DNA from: an uncultured Eubacteriales bacterium
GTDB lineage: Bacteria > Bacillota > Clostridia > Oscillospirales > Oscillospiraceae
NCBI GenBank assembly: GCA_900549475.1
Contig: UROF01000040.1
Coordinates: 1-20,069 of the forward strand
DNA: 20,069 nucleotides
Reading direction: 5' to 3'
The notes beneath the pieces were generated by a model that searched no databases, was not told the origin of the DNA, and saw nothing but the letters and a program-made list of their open reading frames with translations. Below, piece after piece: positions 7,215-13,637 of this stretch; the stretch's first letter is position 1; every line of letters begins with the position of its first letter. Position numbers and translations under genes: made by a program.

Positions 7215-7432
7215 GGCTGCCCAAAGCGTTTTCCTGCACATTTTTACGCATACCGCGTAAAATAGAAAGAGCGGCTGCCGAACGAATGATTTCTGTATTT
7301 TCGGGAAAAATTAATTTATATTGAGGCTGATTCCAGGGAATATCTTGTCTAAAGTGAGTGTTTTTTGTAAAATTTCCAACAAAATGGTAGTCTGCCGTTT
7401 TGATTGAAAGAATAATTTTGTGGAATGTGCCG
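7215..7432. other. AT-rich intergenic stretch upstream of the HPr promoter
   Basis: No gene is supported here. Base composition drops sharply to AT-rich compared with the flanking genes. A perfect 8-bp inverted repeat TTTTACGC/GCGTAAAA around ATACC lies at 7242-7262. It has no U-tract after it, so it is not an obvious terminator and could be an operator. I see no cre-like catabolite site. Confidence 0.5.
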
Positions 7433-7461
7433 TTGACGGGAAAAGAGAAATTTGCTAACAT
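7433..7461 (+). promoter_or_regulatory. Sigma-A promoter of the HPr gene
   Basis: The -35 is TTGACG (7433-7438), the spacer is 17 nt and the -10 is TAACAT (7456-7461), giving a start near 7468 and a leader of about 60 nt. It lies in an AT-rich gap directly before the HPr gene and is separated from mutS2 by the insert. Confidence 0.7.
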
Positions 7462-7529
7462 ATCAGTATATTCCCGAACTGCGGATAACAGCTTGCAGAG
7501 ATTGCGATAGAAGAGGAGAATAGAGGCCT

Positions 7530-7796
7530 ATGTATACTCAGGAAGTAACCATCAATAACGAGGTCGGTTTGCACGCGAGACCTGCCACCTATTTCATCCG
7601 CAAGGCCAATGAGTTCAAGAGCGGTATCTGGGTTGAGAAGGACGAGCGGCGTGTCAACGCCAAGAGCCTGCTGGGCGTTCTGTCCCTGGGCATTGTCAAG
7701 GGTACCACCATCACCCTGATCGCCGATGGTTCCGATGAGAAGGAAGCTGTTGAGGCTCTGGCCGAGCTGGTTCGTTCCGGCGACTTTGGAGAATAA
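7530..7796 (+). CDS. ptsH: HPr-family phosphocarrier protein
   Basis: 88 residues, full HPr length. The active-site histidine is H15 in GLHARPA. The regulatory serine S46 lies in NAKSLLGVLSLGI, the site modified by HPr kinase/phosphatase in Firmicutes, so both sugar transport and carbon-catabolite signalling are possible. The ATG at 7530 follows GAGGAG and GAGG. HPr carries phosphate from Enzyme I to sugar-specific EIIA proteins in the cytosol. The gene is not next to ptsI; it has its own promoter (7433-7461) and a strong terminator behind it, so it is probably monocistronic. It could be a Crh-like paralogue, but H15 is present, which favours true HPr. Confidence 0.93.
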   Translation: MYTQEVTINNEVGLHARPATYFIRKANEFKSGIWVEKDERRVNAKSLLGVLSLGIVKGTTITLIADGSDEKEAVEALAELVRSGDFGE

Positions 7797-7811
7797 TTGG
7801 ACGGCGGATAG

Positions 7812-7850
7812 AAGACTGTTTCGGTAACACGAAGCAGTCTTTTTTCTTTT
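7812..7850 (+). terminator. Intrinsic terminator after the HPr gene
   Basis: A 12-bp stem (7812-7823 with 7830-7841, one G-T pair) around loop GTAACA is followed by TTTTTCTTTTTC. It lies 15 nt after the HPr stop and just before the uvrC ribosome binding site, so uvrC expression depends on read-through or on a weak promoter not recognised here. Confidence 0.88.
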
Positions 7851-7871
7851 TCGGAAAAAAGGAGAGGCAAC

Positions 7872-9698
7872 ATGACCAAGGCAGAACTGCTGGAAAAAGC
7901 CAACAGCCTTCCTCTGGCACCAGGGGTATACCTGATGCATGGTGAAGATGGTACCGTGATCTACGTGGGGAAGGCCAAAAAGCTGAAAAACCGGGTGAGC
8001 CAGTACTTTCAGGAGAACCGGGGCCACGACTTCAAAACCCAGACCATGGTCAGTCAGGTAGACGACTTTGAGACCATCATCGTCCGTACGGAGTTCGAGG
8101 CACTGGTATTGGAAAACGCCCTCATCAAACAGTATATGCCCCGGTACAATATCCTCCTTAAAGACGACAAGGGCTACCCCTTTGTCCGGCTGACCAGGGA
8201 AACCTACCCCCGCTTCTCTATGGTCAGCCGCCCGACGGCGGATGGTGCCCGGTACTTTGGCCCCTATGGCGGGCGCTATGAGACCCGCTCTGCCTTGGAC
8301 GCCATTGCCGCTGCTCTGAAGCTGCCCACTTGCAGCCGCCGCTTTCCCAGGGATATCGGCAAGGAGCGGCCCTGCCTCAACTACCACATGGGCCGCTGTG
8401 ACGGCTTCTGCCGGACTGCCATGACTGCCGAGGAGTACAACCGCCGTATCGATATGGCGGTACAGCTGTTGGAGGGGAAGATCCGTGCTGTCACCGAGCA
8501 GCTGGCAGGGGAGATGGAACAGGCGGCGGAGGATCTGCGCTTTGAGGAGGCTGCTGCCCTCCGGGACCGTATCCAGGCCATCAAAGTCCTCAGTAAACGG
8601 CAGAAGGTCATTGCCGGCGTCTGTGCCGACACCGACGTGTGGGGGCTGTACCTGGGGGCCAAGTGCTGCTATGCTGTCCTCCACTACGAGGAGGGACAGC
8701 TCACCGGCCGGGAGGCGGAGCTCTTTGCCGCCTCTGTGCTGGAGGACCGGGGGGAGATCCTCTCCGCCCTGCTGCTGCAATACTATGGCGGCCGGCCGGC
8801 TATCCCCAAGGAGATCTGTATTCCGGTGGATATTGATGACCGGGAGGCCCTCGAGCAGCTGCTGGCGGAGAAGGCGGGTCACAAGGTGGCCGTGAAGATC
8901 CCCCAGCGGGGGGAGCGGGCAGAGGTGCTGTCCATGGCGGAGACCAATGCCCGGGAGGAGGCGGAACGTCAGACCACCAGTGCCGAGCGGGCAGACAAGA
9001 CCATGGAGCTGCTGGGTAAGCTCCTGGGCCTGGGGGATACCCCCAAGTGGATGGAGTCCTACGATATCTCCAACACCGGCGGGGATGACATTGTAGCCTC
9101 CATGGTGGTGTTCCAGGGCTCACGGCCCGCCAAGGACCGCTACCGCCGCTTCCGCATCAAGTCCCTGGAGGGGCGGCCTGACGACTACGCCTCCATGGAA
9201 GAGGTGCTCACCCGGCGGCTCCAGCGGTATATGGAAGAGGACAAGAAGTTTATGCCGCTGCCGGACATCTTCCTGATCGATGGCGGAGAGCAGCACGCTA
9301 AAGTGGCCCAGCGGGTGGTGGAACACTTCTCCCTGGCGATCCCGGTATTCGGCATGGTGAAGGACGACCGCCACCGGACACGGGCCTTGGTGACGCCGCA
9401 GGGCCGGGAGATCGGTATTCAGAACTATCAGGCGGTGTTTGCCCTCATCGGCCGTATCCAGGAGGAGACCCACCGCTTTGCCATTACCTACAACCGCCAG
9501 AGCCACGGCAAGAGTGTCCGGGGCTCCACTCTGGACGCTATCCCTGGTGTGGGGGAGGTCCGGCGGGCGGTGCTGCTGCGGCATTTCAAGAGCCTGAAGG
9601 CCATCCGGGAGGCCACGCTCCCAGAGCTGGAGCAGGTGGTGCCGAAAAATACTGCCCAGGCAGTCTATACGTATTTTCATCCTCCGGAGGAGGAATAA
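7872..9698 (+). CDS. uvrC: UvrABC excinuclease subunit C
   Basis: 608 residues, normal length. The N-terminal GIY-YIG nuclease (about 13-95) has GVYLM (18-22) and YVG (31-33) and a candidate catalytic glutamate E81 in EALVLENALIK; it makes the 3' incision. Four cysteines C154, C168, C176 and C180 match the spacing of the Fe-S ligands reported in E. coli UvrC. A UVR helix pair that binds UvrB lies near 212-240 (RFEEAAALRDRIQAI). The RNase H-like 5'-incision domain includes LIDGGEQHAK (D470), and a helix-hairpin-helix (IPGVGEVRRAVLLRHF) ends the protein. The ATG at 7872 follows GGAGAGG. It acts in nucleotide excision repair with UvrA and UvrB, which are not in this window. It converges on bioY. 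Confidence 0.97.
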   Translation: MTKAELLEKANSLPLAPGVYLMHGEDGTVIYVGKAKKLKNRVSQYFQENRGHDFKTQTMVSQVDDFETIIVRTEFEALVLENALIKQYMPRYNILLKDDKGYPFVRLTRETYPRFSMVSRPTADGARYFGPYGGRYETRSALDAIAAALKLPTCSRRFPRDIGKERPCLNYHMGRCDGFCRTAMTAEEYNRRIDMAVQLLEGKIRAVTEQLAGEMEQAAEDLRFEEAAALRDRIQAIKVLSKRQKVIAGVCADTDVWGLYLGAKCCYAVLHYEEGQLTGREAELFAASVLEDRGEILSALLLQYYGGRPAIPKEICIPVDIDDREALEQLLAEKAGHKVAVKIPQRGERAEVLSMAETNAREEAERQTTSAERADKTMELLGKLLGLGDTPKWMESYDISNTGGDDIVASMVVFQGSRPAKDRYRRFRIKSLEGRPDDYASMEEVLTRRLQRYMEEDKKFMPLPDIFLIDGGEQHAKVAQRVVEHFSLAIPVFGMVKDDRHRTRALVTPQGREIGIQNYQAVFALIGRIQEETHRFAITYNRQSHGKSVRGSTLDAIPGVGEVRRAVLLRHFKSLKAIREATLPELEQVVPKNTAQAVYTYFHPPEEE

Positions 9699-9699
9699 G

Positions 9700-9738
9700 G
9701 AAAGCCCCCGGCCATTGGCCGGGGGCTTTCTCTTAAAA
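9700..9738. terminator. Bidirectional terminator between uvrC and bioY
   Basis: A perfect 14-bp stem (9700-9713 with 9717-9730) with loop ATT starts right after the uvrC stop and is followed by a T-rich CTTTCTCTT. The bioY stop lies at 9744 on the other strand, so the same hairpin can end both convergent transcripts. The T-tract is better on the + strand. Confidence 0.85.
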
Positions 9739-9743
9739 CTTTC

Positions 9744-10301
9744 TCAGGCAACATGCCGCCGCAGCCGTGCGGACAGGGCCAGAGCCAGGGCGATCTTAAC
9801 GAGATCAGGGCCGATAAAGGGGATCACGCACCAGCCCAGCACTGTCCACAGACCCACAGGACCGGAGGCCTGGGTGTAGACCACCATAAACCAGGCGGTA
9901 CCGAATGCGTAGCAGACGACAAGACCCAATACCATACCGAGACCCAGAGCCCACAGGCTTTTTCCCAGAGCGGTCTCCACCGACCACATGGTCAGCGCAC
10001 ACAGAAGAAAGCCCAGGATATAGCCGCCGGTACTGCCCATCAGAGGGCCGAAGCCTCCGGCAAATCCGGCGTACACCGGCGCGCCCACCGCGCCCAGCAG
10101 CAGGTAGACCAGTACTGTCAGAGAACCCCGACGGCCTCCCAGCAGACCGACAGACACAAAGACCCCGAAAGTCTGCAGGGTGAAGGGTACTGTGGTGGGA
10201 ATAGAGATCCAGGCGCATATGGCCATCAGTGCCGCAAATACGGCCACATAGACCAGGTCGCGGGTGGACATATGCTTTTTGACAGCAGCGGTATTTTCCA
10301 T
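9744..10301 (-). CDS. bioY: Biotin ECF transporter substrate-binding protein BioY
   Basis: 185 residues, almost all hydrophobic, with about six membrane segments. Family landmarks are LVYVAVFAALMAICAWISIP, then TVPFTLQTFGVFVSVGLLGG, YLLLGAVGAPVYAGFAGG, GPLMGSTGGYILGF and a C-terminal FIGPDLVKIALALALS. BioY is the membrane S-component that binds biotin; it is powered by a shared ECF module (EcfA, EcfA', EcfT) that is not encoded here. The ATG at 10301 follows GGAGG with 7 nt spacing. It has its own promoter and a BirA-like dyad upstream, so biotin-responsive repression is likely. No biotin synthesis gene is adjacent, which suggests a salvage role. Confidence 0.95.
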   Translation of the reverse strand: MENTAAVKKHMSTRDLVYVAVFAALMAICAWISIPTTVPFTLQTFGVFVSVGLLGGRRGSLTVLVYLLLGAVGAPVYAGFAGGFGPLMGSTGGYILGFLLCALTMWSVETALGKSLWALGLGMVLGLVVCYAFGTAWFMVVYTQASGPVGLWTVLGWCVIPFIGPDLVKIALALALSARLRRHVA

Positions 10302-10339
10302 GGGACTTCCTCCAGAATGATCTATTTTACATCGGTGTT

Positions 10340-10368
10340 ACTGTATCATGTTGATGGTGCATTGTCAA
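10340..10368 (-). promoter_or_regulatory. bioY promoter
   Basis: Read on the minus strand: a perfect -35 TTGACA (10368-10363), a 17-nt spacer and -10 TACAGT (10345-10340). This places the start about 30 nt before the bioY ATG. Confidence 0.75.
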
Positions 10369-10395
10369 CCTATAATTTTTATATAGTTTACTAAT
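10361..10395. promoter_or_regulatory. BirA-like operator overlapping the bioY -35
   Basis: On the + strand ATTGTCAACC, 15 nt, GTTTACTAAT. The half sites are imperfect inverted repeats (7 of 10 positions) and resemble the Firmicute BirA arrangement of GTTAAC-containing arms about 15 nt apart. One arm contains the -35 hexamer, so bound BirA-biotinyl-AMP would block RNA polymerase. The assignment rests on pattern and on the gene it controls. Confidence 0.5.
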
Positions 10396-10405
10396 GGGGG
10401 AAGAC

Positions 10406-10437
10406 AAAGCCCCGGCGGATTGTTCCGCCGGGGCTTT
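10406..10437 (-). terminator. Terminator of the padR operon
   Basis: A perfect 14-bp stem (10406-10419 with 10424-10437) with loop TTGT lies 9 nt past the end of the last gene of the minus-strand operon. On that strand a moderate T-rich tail (TTTGTCTT) includes the end of the stem. It separates the operon from the bioY promoter. Confidence 0.82.
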
Positions 10438-10446
10438 ATTTTCTGG

Positions 10447-11136
10447 TTATGGTGAGGTCACCGTCTCCAGCAGCTGGCCGTCGCTGTCGTAGAAGGTCAG
10501 AATATAGGAAAAGCTCAGGCGGTCCGGGCCGTCCATGTCCAGAAAAGACAACATGGTGTCCTCGGTCCGGCTGAGGATCTGCTCCTCCTCCGTGGCATCC
10601 TCCTGCATGTTGAGATGCCGGTACTGGTGCTTGAGCTGGAAGAAGAACACGCCCTCCTGCCGCTCACCTTCAAGCGAATAGGTCAGAGTCACCGGAACCT
10701 TGTCGCTGTCGATATAGACTTCCTCACTGCCGAAATCCAGAAACAGCCGGGCTGAATCCGCCTGGGGCGGCGGGTCCACAGCTATCAGGGCCGGGTCAAG
10801 GTAGCTGTTGGCCTTGTCCTGGTACCGGGTCCTGTCCGGCAGCACCACCAGAGTGGCAGTGTCCCTGCTGCGGGGCCAGAGGGTCAGCCTGTAATCCTCC
10901 GCGTAGGCGTGGACGTAGTCGGGACTGACCCCCACCAGCATGTCCCGGTCATTCCCTTGCCGCCCCTGATAGGACCAGACCACCGTGGACTCCGGTACCA
11001 GCCGCTGCCGCTCCCGGCGGTGGAGCTCCATCTCCTGGGTGGGCAGCGGGCAGCCTCCGGCGTACCAGATCACCAGGGCCAGAAGGGCCGCAATCAGCAT
11101 ATTGCGGAGAAATCTCCGCTGGTGGCGTTGTGCCAT
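10447..11136 (-). CDS. Membrane-anchored hypothetical protein of the PadR operon
   Basis: 229 residues. A positively charged N-terminus (MAQRHQRRFLRN) is followed by one membrane helix (about 13-27); the rest is hydrophilic with alternating beta-type segments and is expected outside the cell. The AGGC after the helix is a poor lipobox, so an uncleaved anchor is more likely than a lipoprotein. No family is recognised. Its ATG shares one base with the stop of the preceding HAAS gene (TGATG), and AAGGAGGTGATC upstream matches the 16S 3' end over 12 bases. This points to strong, coupled translation, so the two membrane proteins are probably made in a fixed ratio. It may sense or respond to envelope conditions; that is inference. 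Confidence 0.85.
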   Translation of the reverse strand: MAQRHQRRFLRNMLIAALLALVIWYAGGCPLPTQEMELHRRERQRLVPESTVVWSYQGRQGNDRDMLVGVSPDYVHAYAEDYRLTLWPRSRDTATLVVLPDRTRYQDKANSYLDPALIAVDPPPQADSARLFLDFGSEEVYIDSDKVPVTLTYSLEGERQEGVFFFQLKHQYRHLNMQEDATEEEQILSRTEDTMLSFLDMDGPDRLSFSYILTFYDSDGQLLETVTSP

Positions 11137-11987
11137 CAGGAGATCACCTCCTTGCTGAGATCTACCCGAAGAACGTCGCCGCCGCAGCCCACGGGAATGT
11201 CAACCCAGTCCGGGATGAACCAGTCATCGAGCTCCCGGGTCTGATTCAGCTCCACCCGCAGCCAGGTGGTGGCGCCCCGCTGGGCGGTTTCGCAGAACAG
11301 AGAGAGTGGCTCGTCTGTTTCAGGGGGCGTATCCGTGTCGTAGCCGTAGGTGTTGCCGTCGCTGTCCACCGGCATGTGATCCAGGATCATAAACTGGCTG
11401 CCGCTTAGGGGCTCCCAGAACCGCCAGGTGCTTGCTTGCAGGGTAATGACCAACTGCCGTACCGCATAGGAGTCCCCGGCGTCCTCGCCGGAGATGGTCC
11501 ACTCCTCCACCCAGGCCCCGGACACGGTGAAGCGGTAGTGTCCCAGGTCTACGCTGCCGTCAATATTCCAGACCTGGGGGACACGGATCTCTTTGGTGTA
11601 GTCTGCGTAGTATTCCCGTGTGTAGGAACCCTCTTCCGCTGAGAGGGGAAAGGAGGGGCTGTCCAGATGGTATTGGATGTCCTCCCACAGCTGGGGGAGG
11701 GCGGAGAAAATAGTTATCAGGATGGCGATGGCCAGGACCCACTGGCTCAGCCGCCAGAGCCGGCCCCACCAGGGGCTGTGGACCCTTGCCAGTTCCTCCG
11801 CCAGGGCAGAGGGGTCCCCCATGGCGGCGGTGGCCGCCTCCTCCGCCTCATAGGGGGAGAGACCTTTGGCTTTTCCTGCCTCCATCCGGTCCTCCAGGTG
11901 GTCCTGAAGTTCCTGACGTACCGCCTTCCGGTCGGGCAGAAAGCGGATCTTTTCCGTAGCAAGATCCAGCCAATATTCGGCGTTCAT
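11136..11987 (-). CDS. HAAS-domain membrane protein
   Basis: 283 residues from ATG 11987, chosen because AGGAGGTGG precedes it; an upstream in-frame start would overlap padR and lacks a site. Residues 1-70 (WLDLATEKIRFLPDR, then ELQDHLEDRM, LSPYEAEEAATAAMGDP and AEELARVH) are a HAAS-type helical domain, which is typically encoded directly behind a PadR regulator. One membrane helix follows at about 80-98 (LSQWVLAIAILITIFSAL), then a ~185-residue C-terminal part, probably extracytoplasmic and beta-rich, with no recognised family. HAAS domains are thought to couple membrane proteins to PadR or sigma-factor signalling. The ribosome binding site overlaps the padR stop, so the genes are translationally linked. 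Confidence 0.87.
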   Translation of the reverse strand: MNAEYWLDLATEKIRFLPDRKAVRQELQDHLEDRMEAGKAKGLSPYEAEEAATAAMGDPSALAEELARVHSPWWGRLWRLSQWVLAIAILITIFSALPQLWEDIQYHLDSPSFPLSAEEGSYTREYYADYTKEIRVPQVWNIDGSVDLGHYRFTVSGAWVEEWTISGEDAGDSYAVRQLVITLQASTWRFWEPLSGSQFMILDHMPVDSDGNTYGYDTDTPPETDEPLSLFCETAQRGATTWLRVELNQTRELDDWFIPDWVDIPVGCGGDVLRVDLSKEVIS

Positions 11988-11998
11988 GGCTCCACCTC

Positions 11999-12331
11999 CT
12001 AGGCACCGGCCAGAATGGCCGTCACCGCCCGGGAAAAGGTCTGCCACTCCTCCTTCTTCTCCTCCAGGGCCTGGAGACCTGCCGCTGTGAGGCGGTAGTA
12101 CCGCCGCCGGCGTCCTGCCGGGGTCTCCTGCTCCCGGGCGGTCACCAGCTTGGCCTTCTCCAGACTGTGAAGGATAGGGTACAGGGTCCCCTCCTGCAGC
12201 TGAAATACCTGGTTAGAGCGCTTTTCCAGCTCCTCAATGATCTGATAGCCGTACATCTCTCCCTCTTTCAGCAGAGCGAGCACCAGGGTGGCAGTACCGC
12301 CGGGAAGGGCTGCCTTGTCGCCGCGTGCCAT
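11999..12331 (-). CDS. PadR-family transcriptional regulator
   Basis: 110 residues, typical of short PadR (subfamily 2) proteins. The start is ATG 12331, with GGAGGTG 7 nt before it; a GTG at 12340 is too close to that site. The winged-helix pattern is clear: GGTATLVLALLKEGEMYGYQ, IIEELEKRS, then FQLQEGTLYPILHSLEKAKLV and GRRRRYYRLTAAG, followed by a C-terminal dimerisation helix (LQALEEKKEEWQTF). PadR proteins are dimeric repressors that often bind their own promoter. Two palindromes in this promoter are the obvious target. The effector is unknown. It is the first gene of a three-gene operon. Confidence 0.93.
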   Translation of the reverse strand: MARGDKAALPGGTATLVLALLKEGEMYGYQIIEELEKRSNQVFQLQEGTLYPILHSLEKAKLVTAREQETPAGRRRRYYRLTAAGLQALEEKKEEWQTFSRAVTAILAGA

Positions 12332-12347
12332 GAGACACACCTCCGTT

Positions 12348-12364
12348 ACCTAGATTATCTAGGT
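12348..12364. promoter_or_regulatory. Operator palindrome 1 of the padR promoter
   Basis: A perfect dyad ACCTAGA-TTA-TCTAGGT immediately downstream of the -10, covering the transcription start on the minus strand. It shares ACCT-GA-T-A-TC-AGGT with palindrome 2. Confidence 0.8.
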
Positions 12365-12366
12365 AT

Positions 12367-12395
12367 ATTATACCTGGATGATCCAGGTATGTCAA
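12367..12395 (-). promoter_or_regulatory. Consensus sigma-A promoter of the padR operon
   Basis: On the minus strand: TTGACA (12395-12390), exactly 17 nt, TATAAT (12372-12367). Both hexamers match consensus at every base, so the promoter should be strong unless repressed. The spacer is almost wholly occupied by operator palindrome 2. Confidence 0.9.
12372..12388. promoter_or_regulatory. Operator palindrome 2 inside the padR promoter spacer
   Basis: A perfect dyad ACCTGGA-TGA-TCCAGGT. Its centre is 24 bp from that of palindrome 1, a little over two helical turns, which would allow two PadR dimers to sit on nearly the same face of the DNA. Confidence 0.8.
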
Positions 12396-12601
12396 GAGAG
12401 AAGAAACATGGCAGAGAAGATGGAGTTTTTCATCTCGCAAGGGTGGGATAGACGGCGGGAAGCGGTGGTGCAGCACAAAGCGCCAGGGGGAAATTGAACG
12501 GTAAAAAAGGAGAAAAGATGGACGTGTGATGGGAATTGACACTAATTTTTCCCGTGCATCCGGCTGCAATTTTGGCAGAATCCTCCGTTTTATGCAACGT
12601 A
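12396..12601. other. Non-coding gap between divergent padR and amidohydrolase promoters
   Basis: No gene is supported. Two short ATG frames occur (from 12408, and from 12529 running in frame into the amidohydrolase), but neither has family features. The second would begin upstream of the extended -10 at 12608. Apart from the flanking promoters I see no clear repeats or structures. Confidence 0.5.
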
Positions 12602-12607
12602 TTCCTG

Positions 12608-12616
12608 TGGTATACT
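12608..12616 (+). promoter_or_regulatory. Extended -10 promoter of the amidohydrolase gene
   Basis: TGGTATACT is an extended -10 (TGnTATACT). No good -35 is seen at 16-18 nt upstream, which fits the extended -10 class. The start would be near 12623, about 35 nt before the ATG. Confidence 0.55.
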
Positions 12617-12657
12617 GCAAGAGTGGAAATTCAAGACCCGGAGAGGAGAGGTCACCT

Positions 12658-13467
12658 ATGCGCGTGATCGACATGCATACCCACATTTTCCCTGAGAAAG
12701 TTGCGGAGAAGGCTACACTGGCCACCGCTGAATATTTTGACCTGCCTGAGCCCCCCAACCACTACGGCACCGTGGGGGAGCTGGAGGATGTGCTGCGGGA
12801 GGCGGTCATCGACTATGCCATGGTTTTTTCCGCCGCTACCTCTGCCCATCAGGTGGAGCACATCAACCGCTACATCCTGTCGGAGGCGGAAAAGGAGCCT
12901 AAGTTCATCCCCTGCGGGACCCTCCATGCCGACTATGAGAACTACAAGGAGGAGCTGCGCTGGATGCGGGACCACGGCATCCACGGCGTCAAGATCCACC
13001 CGGAGTTCCAGCATTTTGCCCTGAATGATGCCCGGCTGTTCCTGATGTACGAGGAGATGGAGAAGAACGATATGTTCCTCATCGCCCACATGGGCGATCC
13101 CCGGGTGGATGTGTCCGGCCCCTCCCACATGCTGCCTATTGCGGAGACCTTCCCCAAGCTGCGGTGTATTGCCTCCCATCTGGGTAACTGGGGAGACTGG
13201 GATGTGGAGAAGATCCGGCCCCTGGCCAAGCTGCCCAATGTCTATACGGATATCAGCAGCTCCTTCAGCTATGTAAAGGACAAGAAGCCCCTCTACGATA
13301 TCCTGCGCTGCTACGATCCCACCCATGTGTTTTTCGGCAGTGACTACCCCATCTGGTGCCCCAAGAAAGAGCTGCAGAAAACCTTGGAGCTGGACATCCC
13401 CGGCGAGATGCTGGAGGATATCCTGTTCAACAACTTTGCTGATTTTTACCACTATAAAAAGCTCTGA
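12658..13467 (+). CDS. Amidohydrolase-family (PF04909-type) metal-dependent hydrolase
   Basis: 269 residues from ATG 12658 after GGAGAGGAGAGG. TIM-barrel metal ligands are in place: DMHTH (H7, H9) at the first strand, KIHPE (K112, H114), AHMGD (H144), SHLGNWG (H174) and FFGSDYP (D229) near the end. This is the amidohydrolase 2 layout, shared by decarboxylases, lactonases and other hydrolases; the substrate cannot be assigned. There is no signal peptide, so it is cytoplasmic. It appears monocistronic, with its own promoter and a weak terminator-like hairpin behind it. It diverges from the padR operon, but nothing ties them functionally. Confidence 0.9.
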   Translation: MRVIDMHTHIFPEKVAEKATLATAEYFDLPEPPNHYGTVGELEDVLREAVIDYAMVFSAATSAHQVEHINRYILSEAEKEPKFIPCGTLHADYENYKEELRWMRDHGIHGVKIHPEFQHFALNDARLFLMYEEMEKNDMFLIAHMGDPRVDVSGPSHMLPIAETFPKLRCIASHLGNWGDWDVEKIRPLAKLPNVYTDISSSFSYVKDKKPLYDILRCYDPTHVFFGSDYPIWCPKKELQKTLELDIPGEMLEDILFNNFADFYHYKKL

Positions 13468-13485
13468 TACAGTAGACAGCGATCC

Positions 13486-13518
13486 AAGCGCCGCCGGCAG
13501 TTCTGCCAGCGGCGCTTT
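13486..13518 (+). terminator. Probable terminator after the amidohydrolase gene
   Basis: A 9-bp stem AAGCGCCGC/GCGGCGCTT, with an inner GGCA/TGCC helix around GTTC, lies 18 nt after the stop. Only three Ts follow, so termination may be partial. Confidence 0.6.
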
Positions 13519-13637
13519 CCAATTCGTAACGGCATTGTTGCCGTCTTGTAACGGATATGAGGGGATTTTGACACAACTGTCTGATATGCTTGACATGTCA
13601 TAAAGAAAATTGGCTCCAGCAGAAAGGAGTGGACACA

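Noticed and set aside
7455..8882. 475-codon minus-strand frame opposite the HPr gene and uvrC
   Set aside because: It spans two well-supported genes and a terminator in antisense; composition artefact.
12408..12494. Small + strand ATG frame between padR and the amidohydrolase
   Set aside because: About 28 codons, no family resemblance and only a weak purine stretch upstream.
12526..12657. Upstream in-frame extension of the amidohydrolase
   Set aside because: The strong ribosome binding site and the DMHTH motif near the start favour ATG 12658, and the extended -10 at 12608 lies inside the extension.
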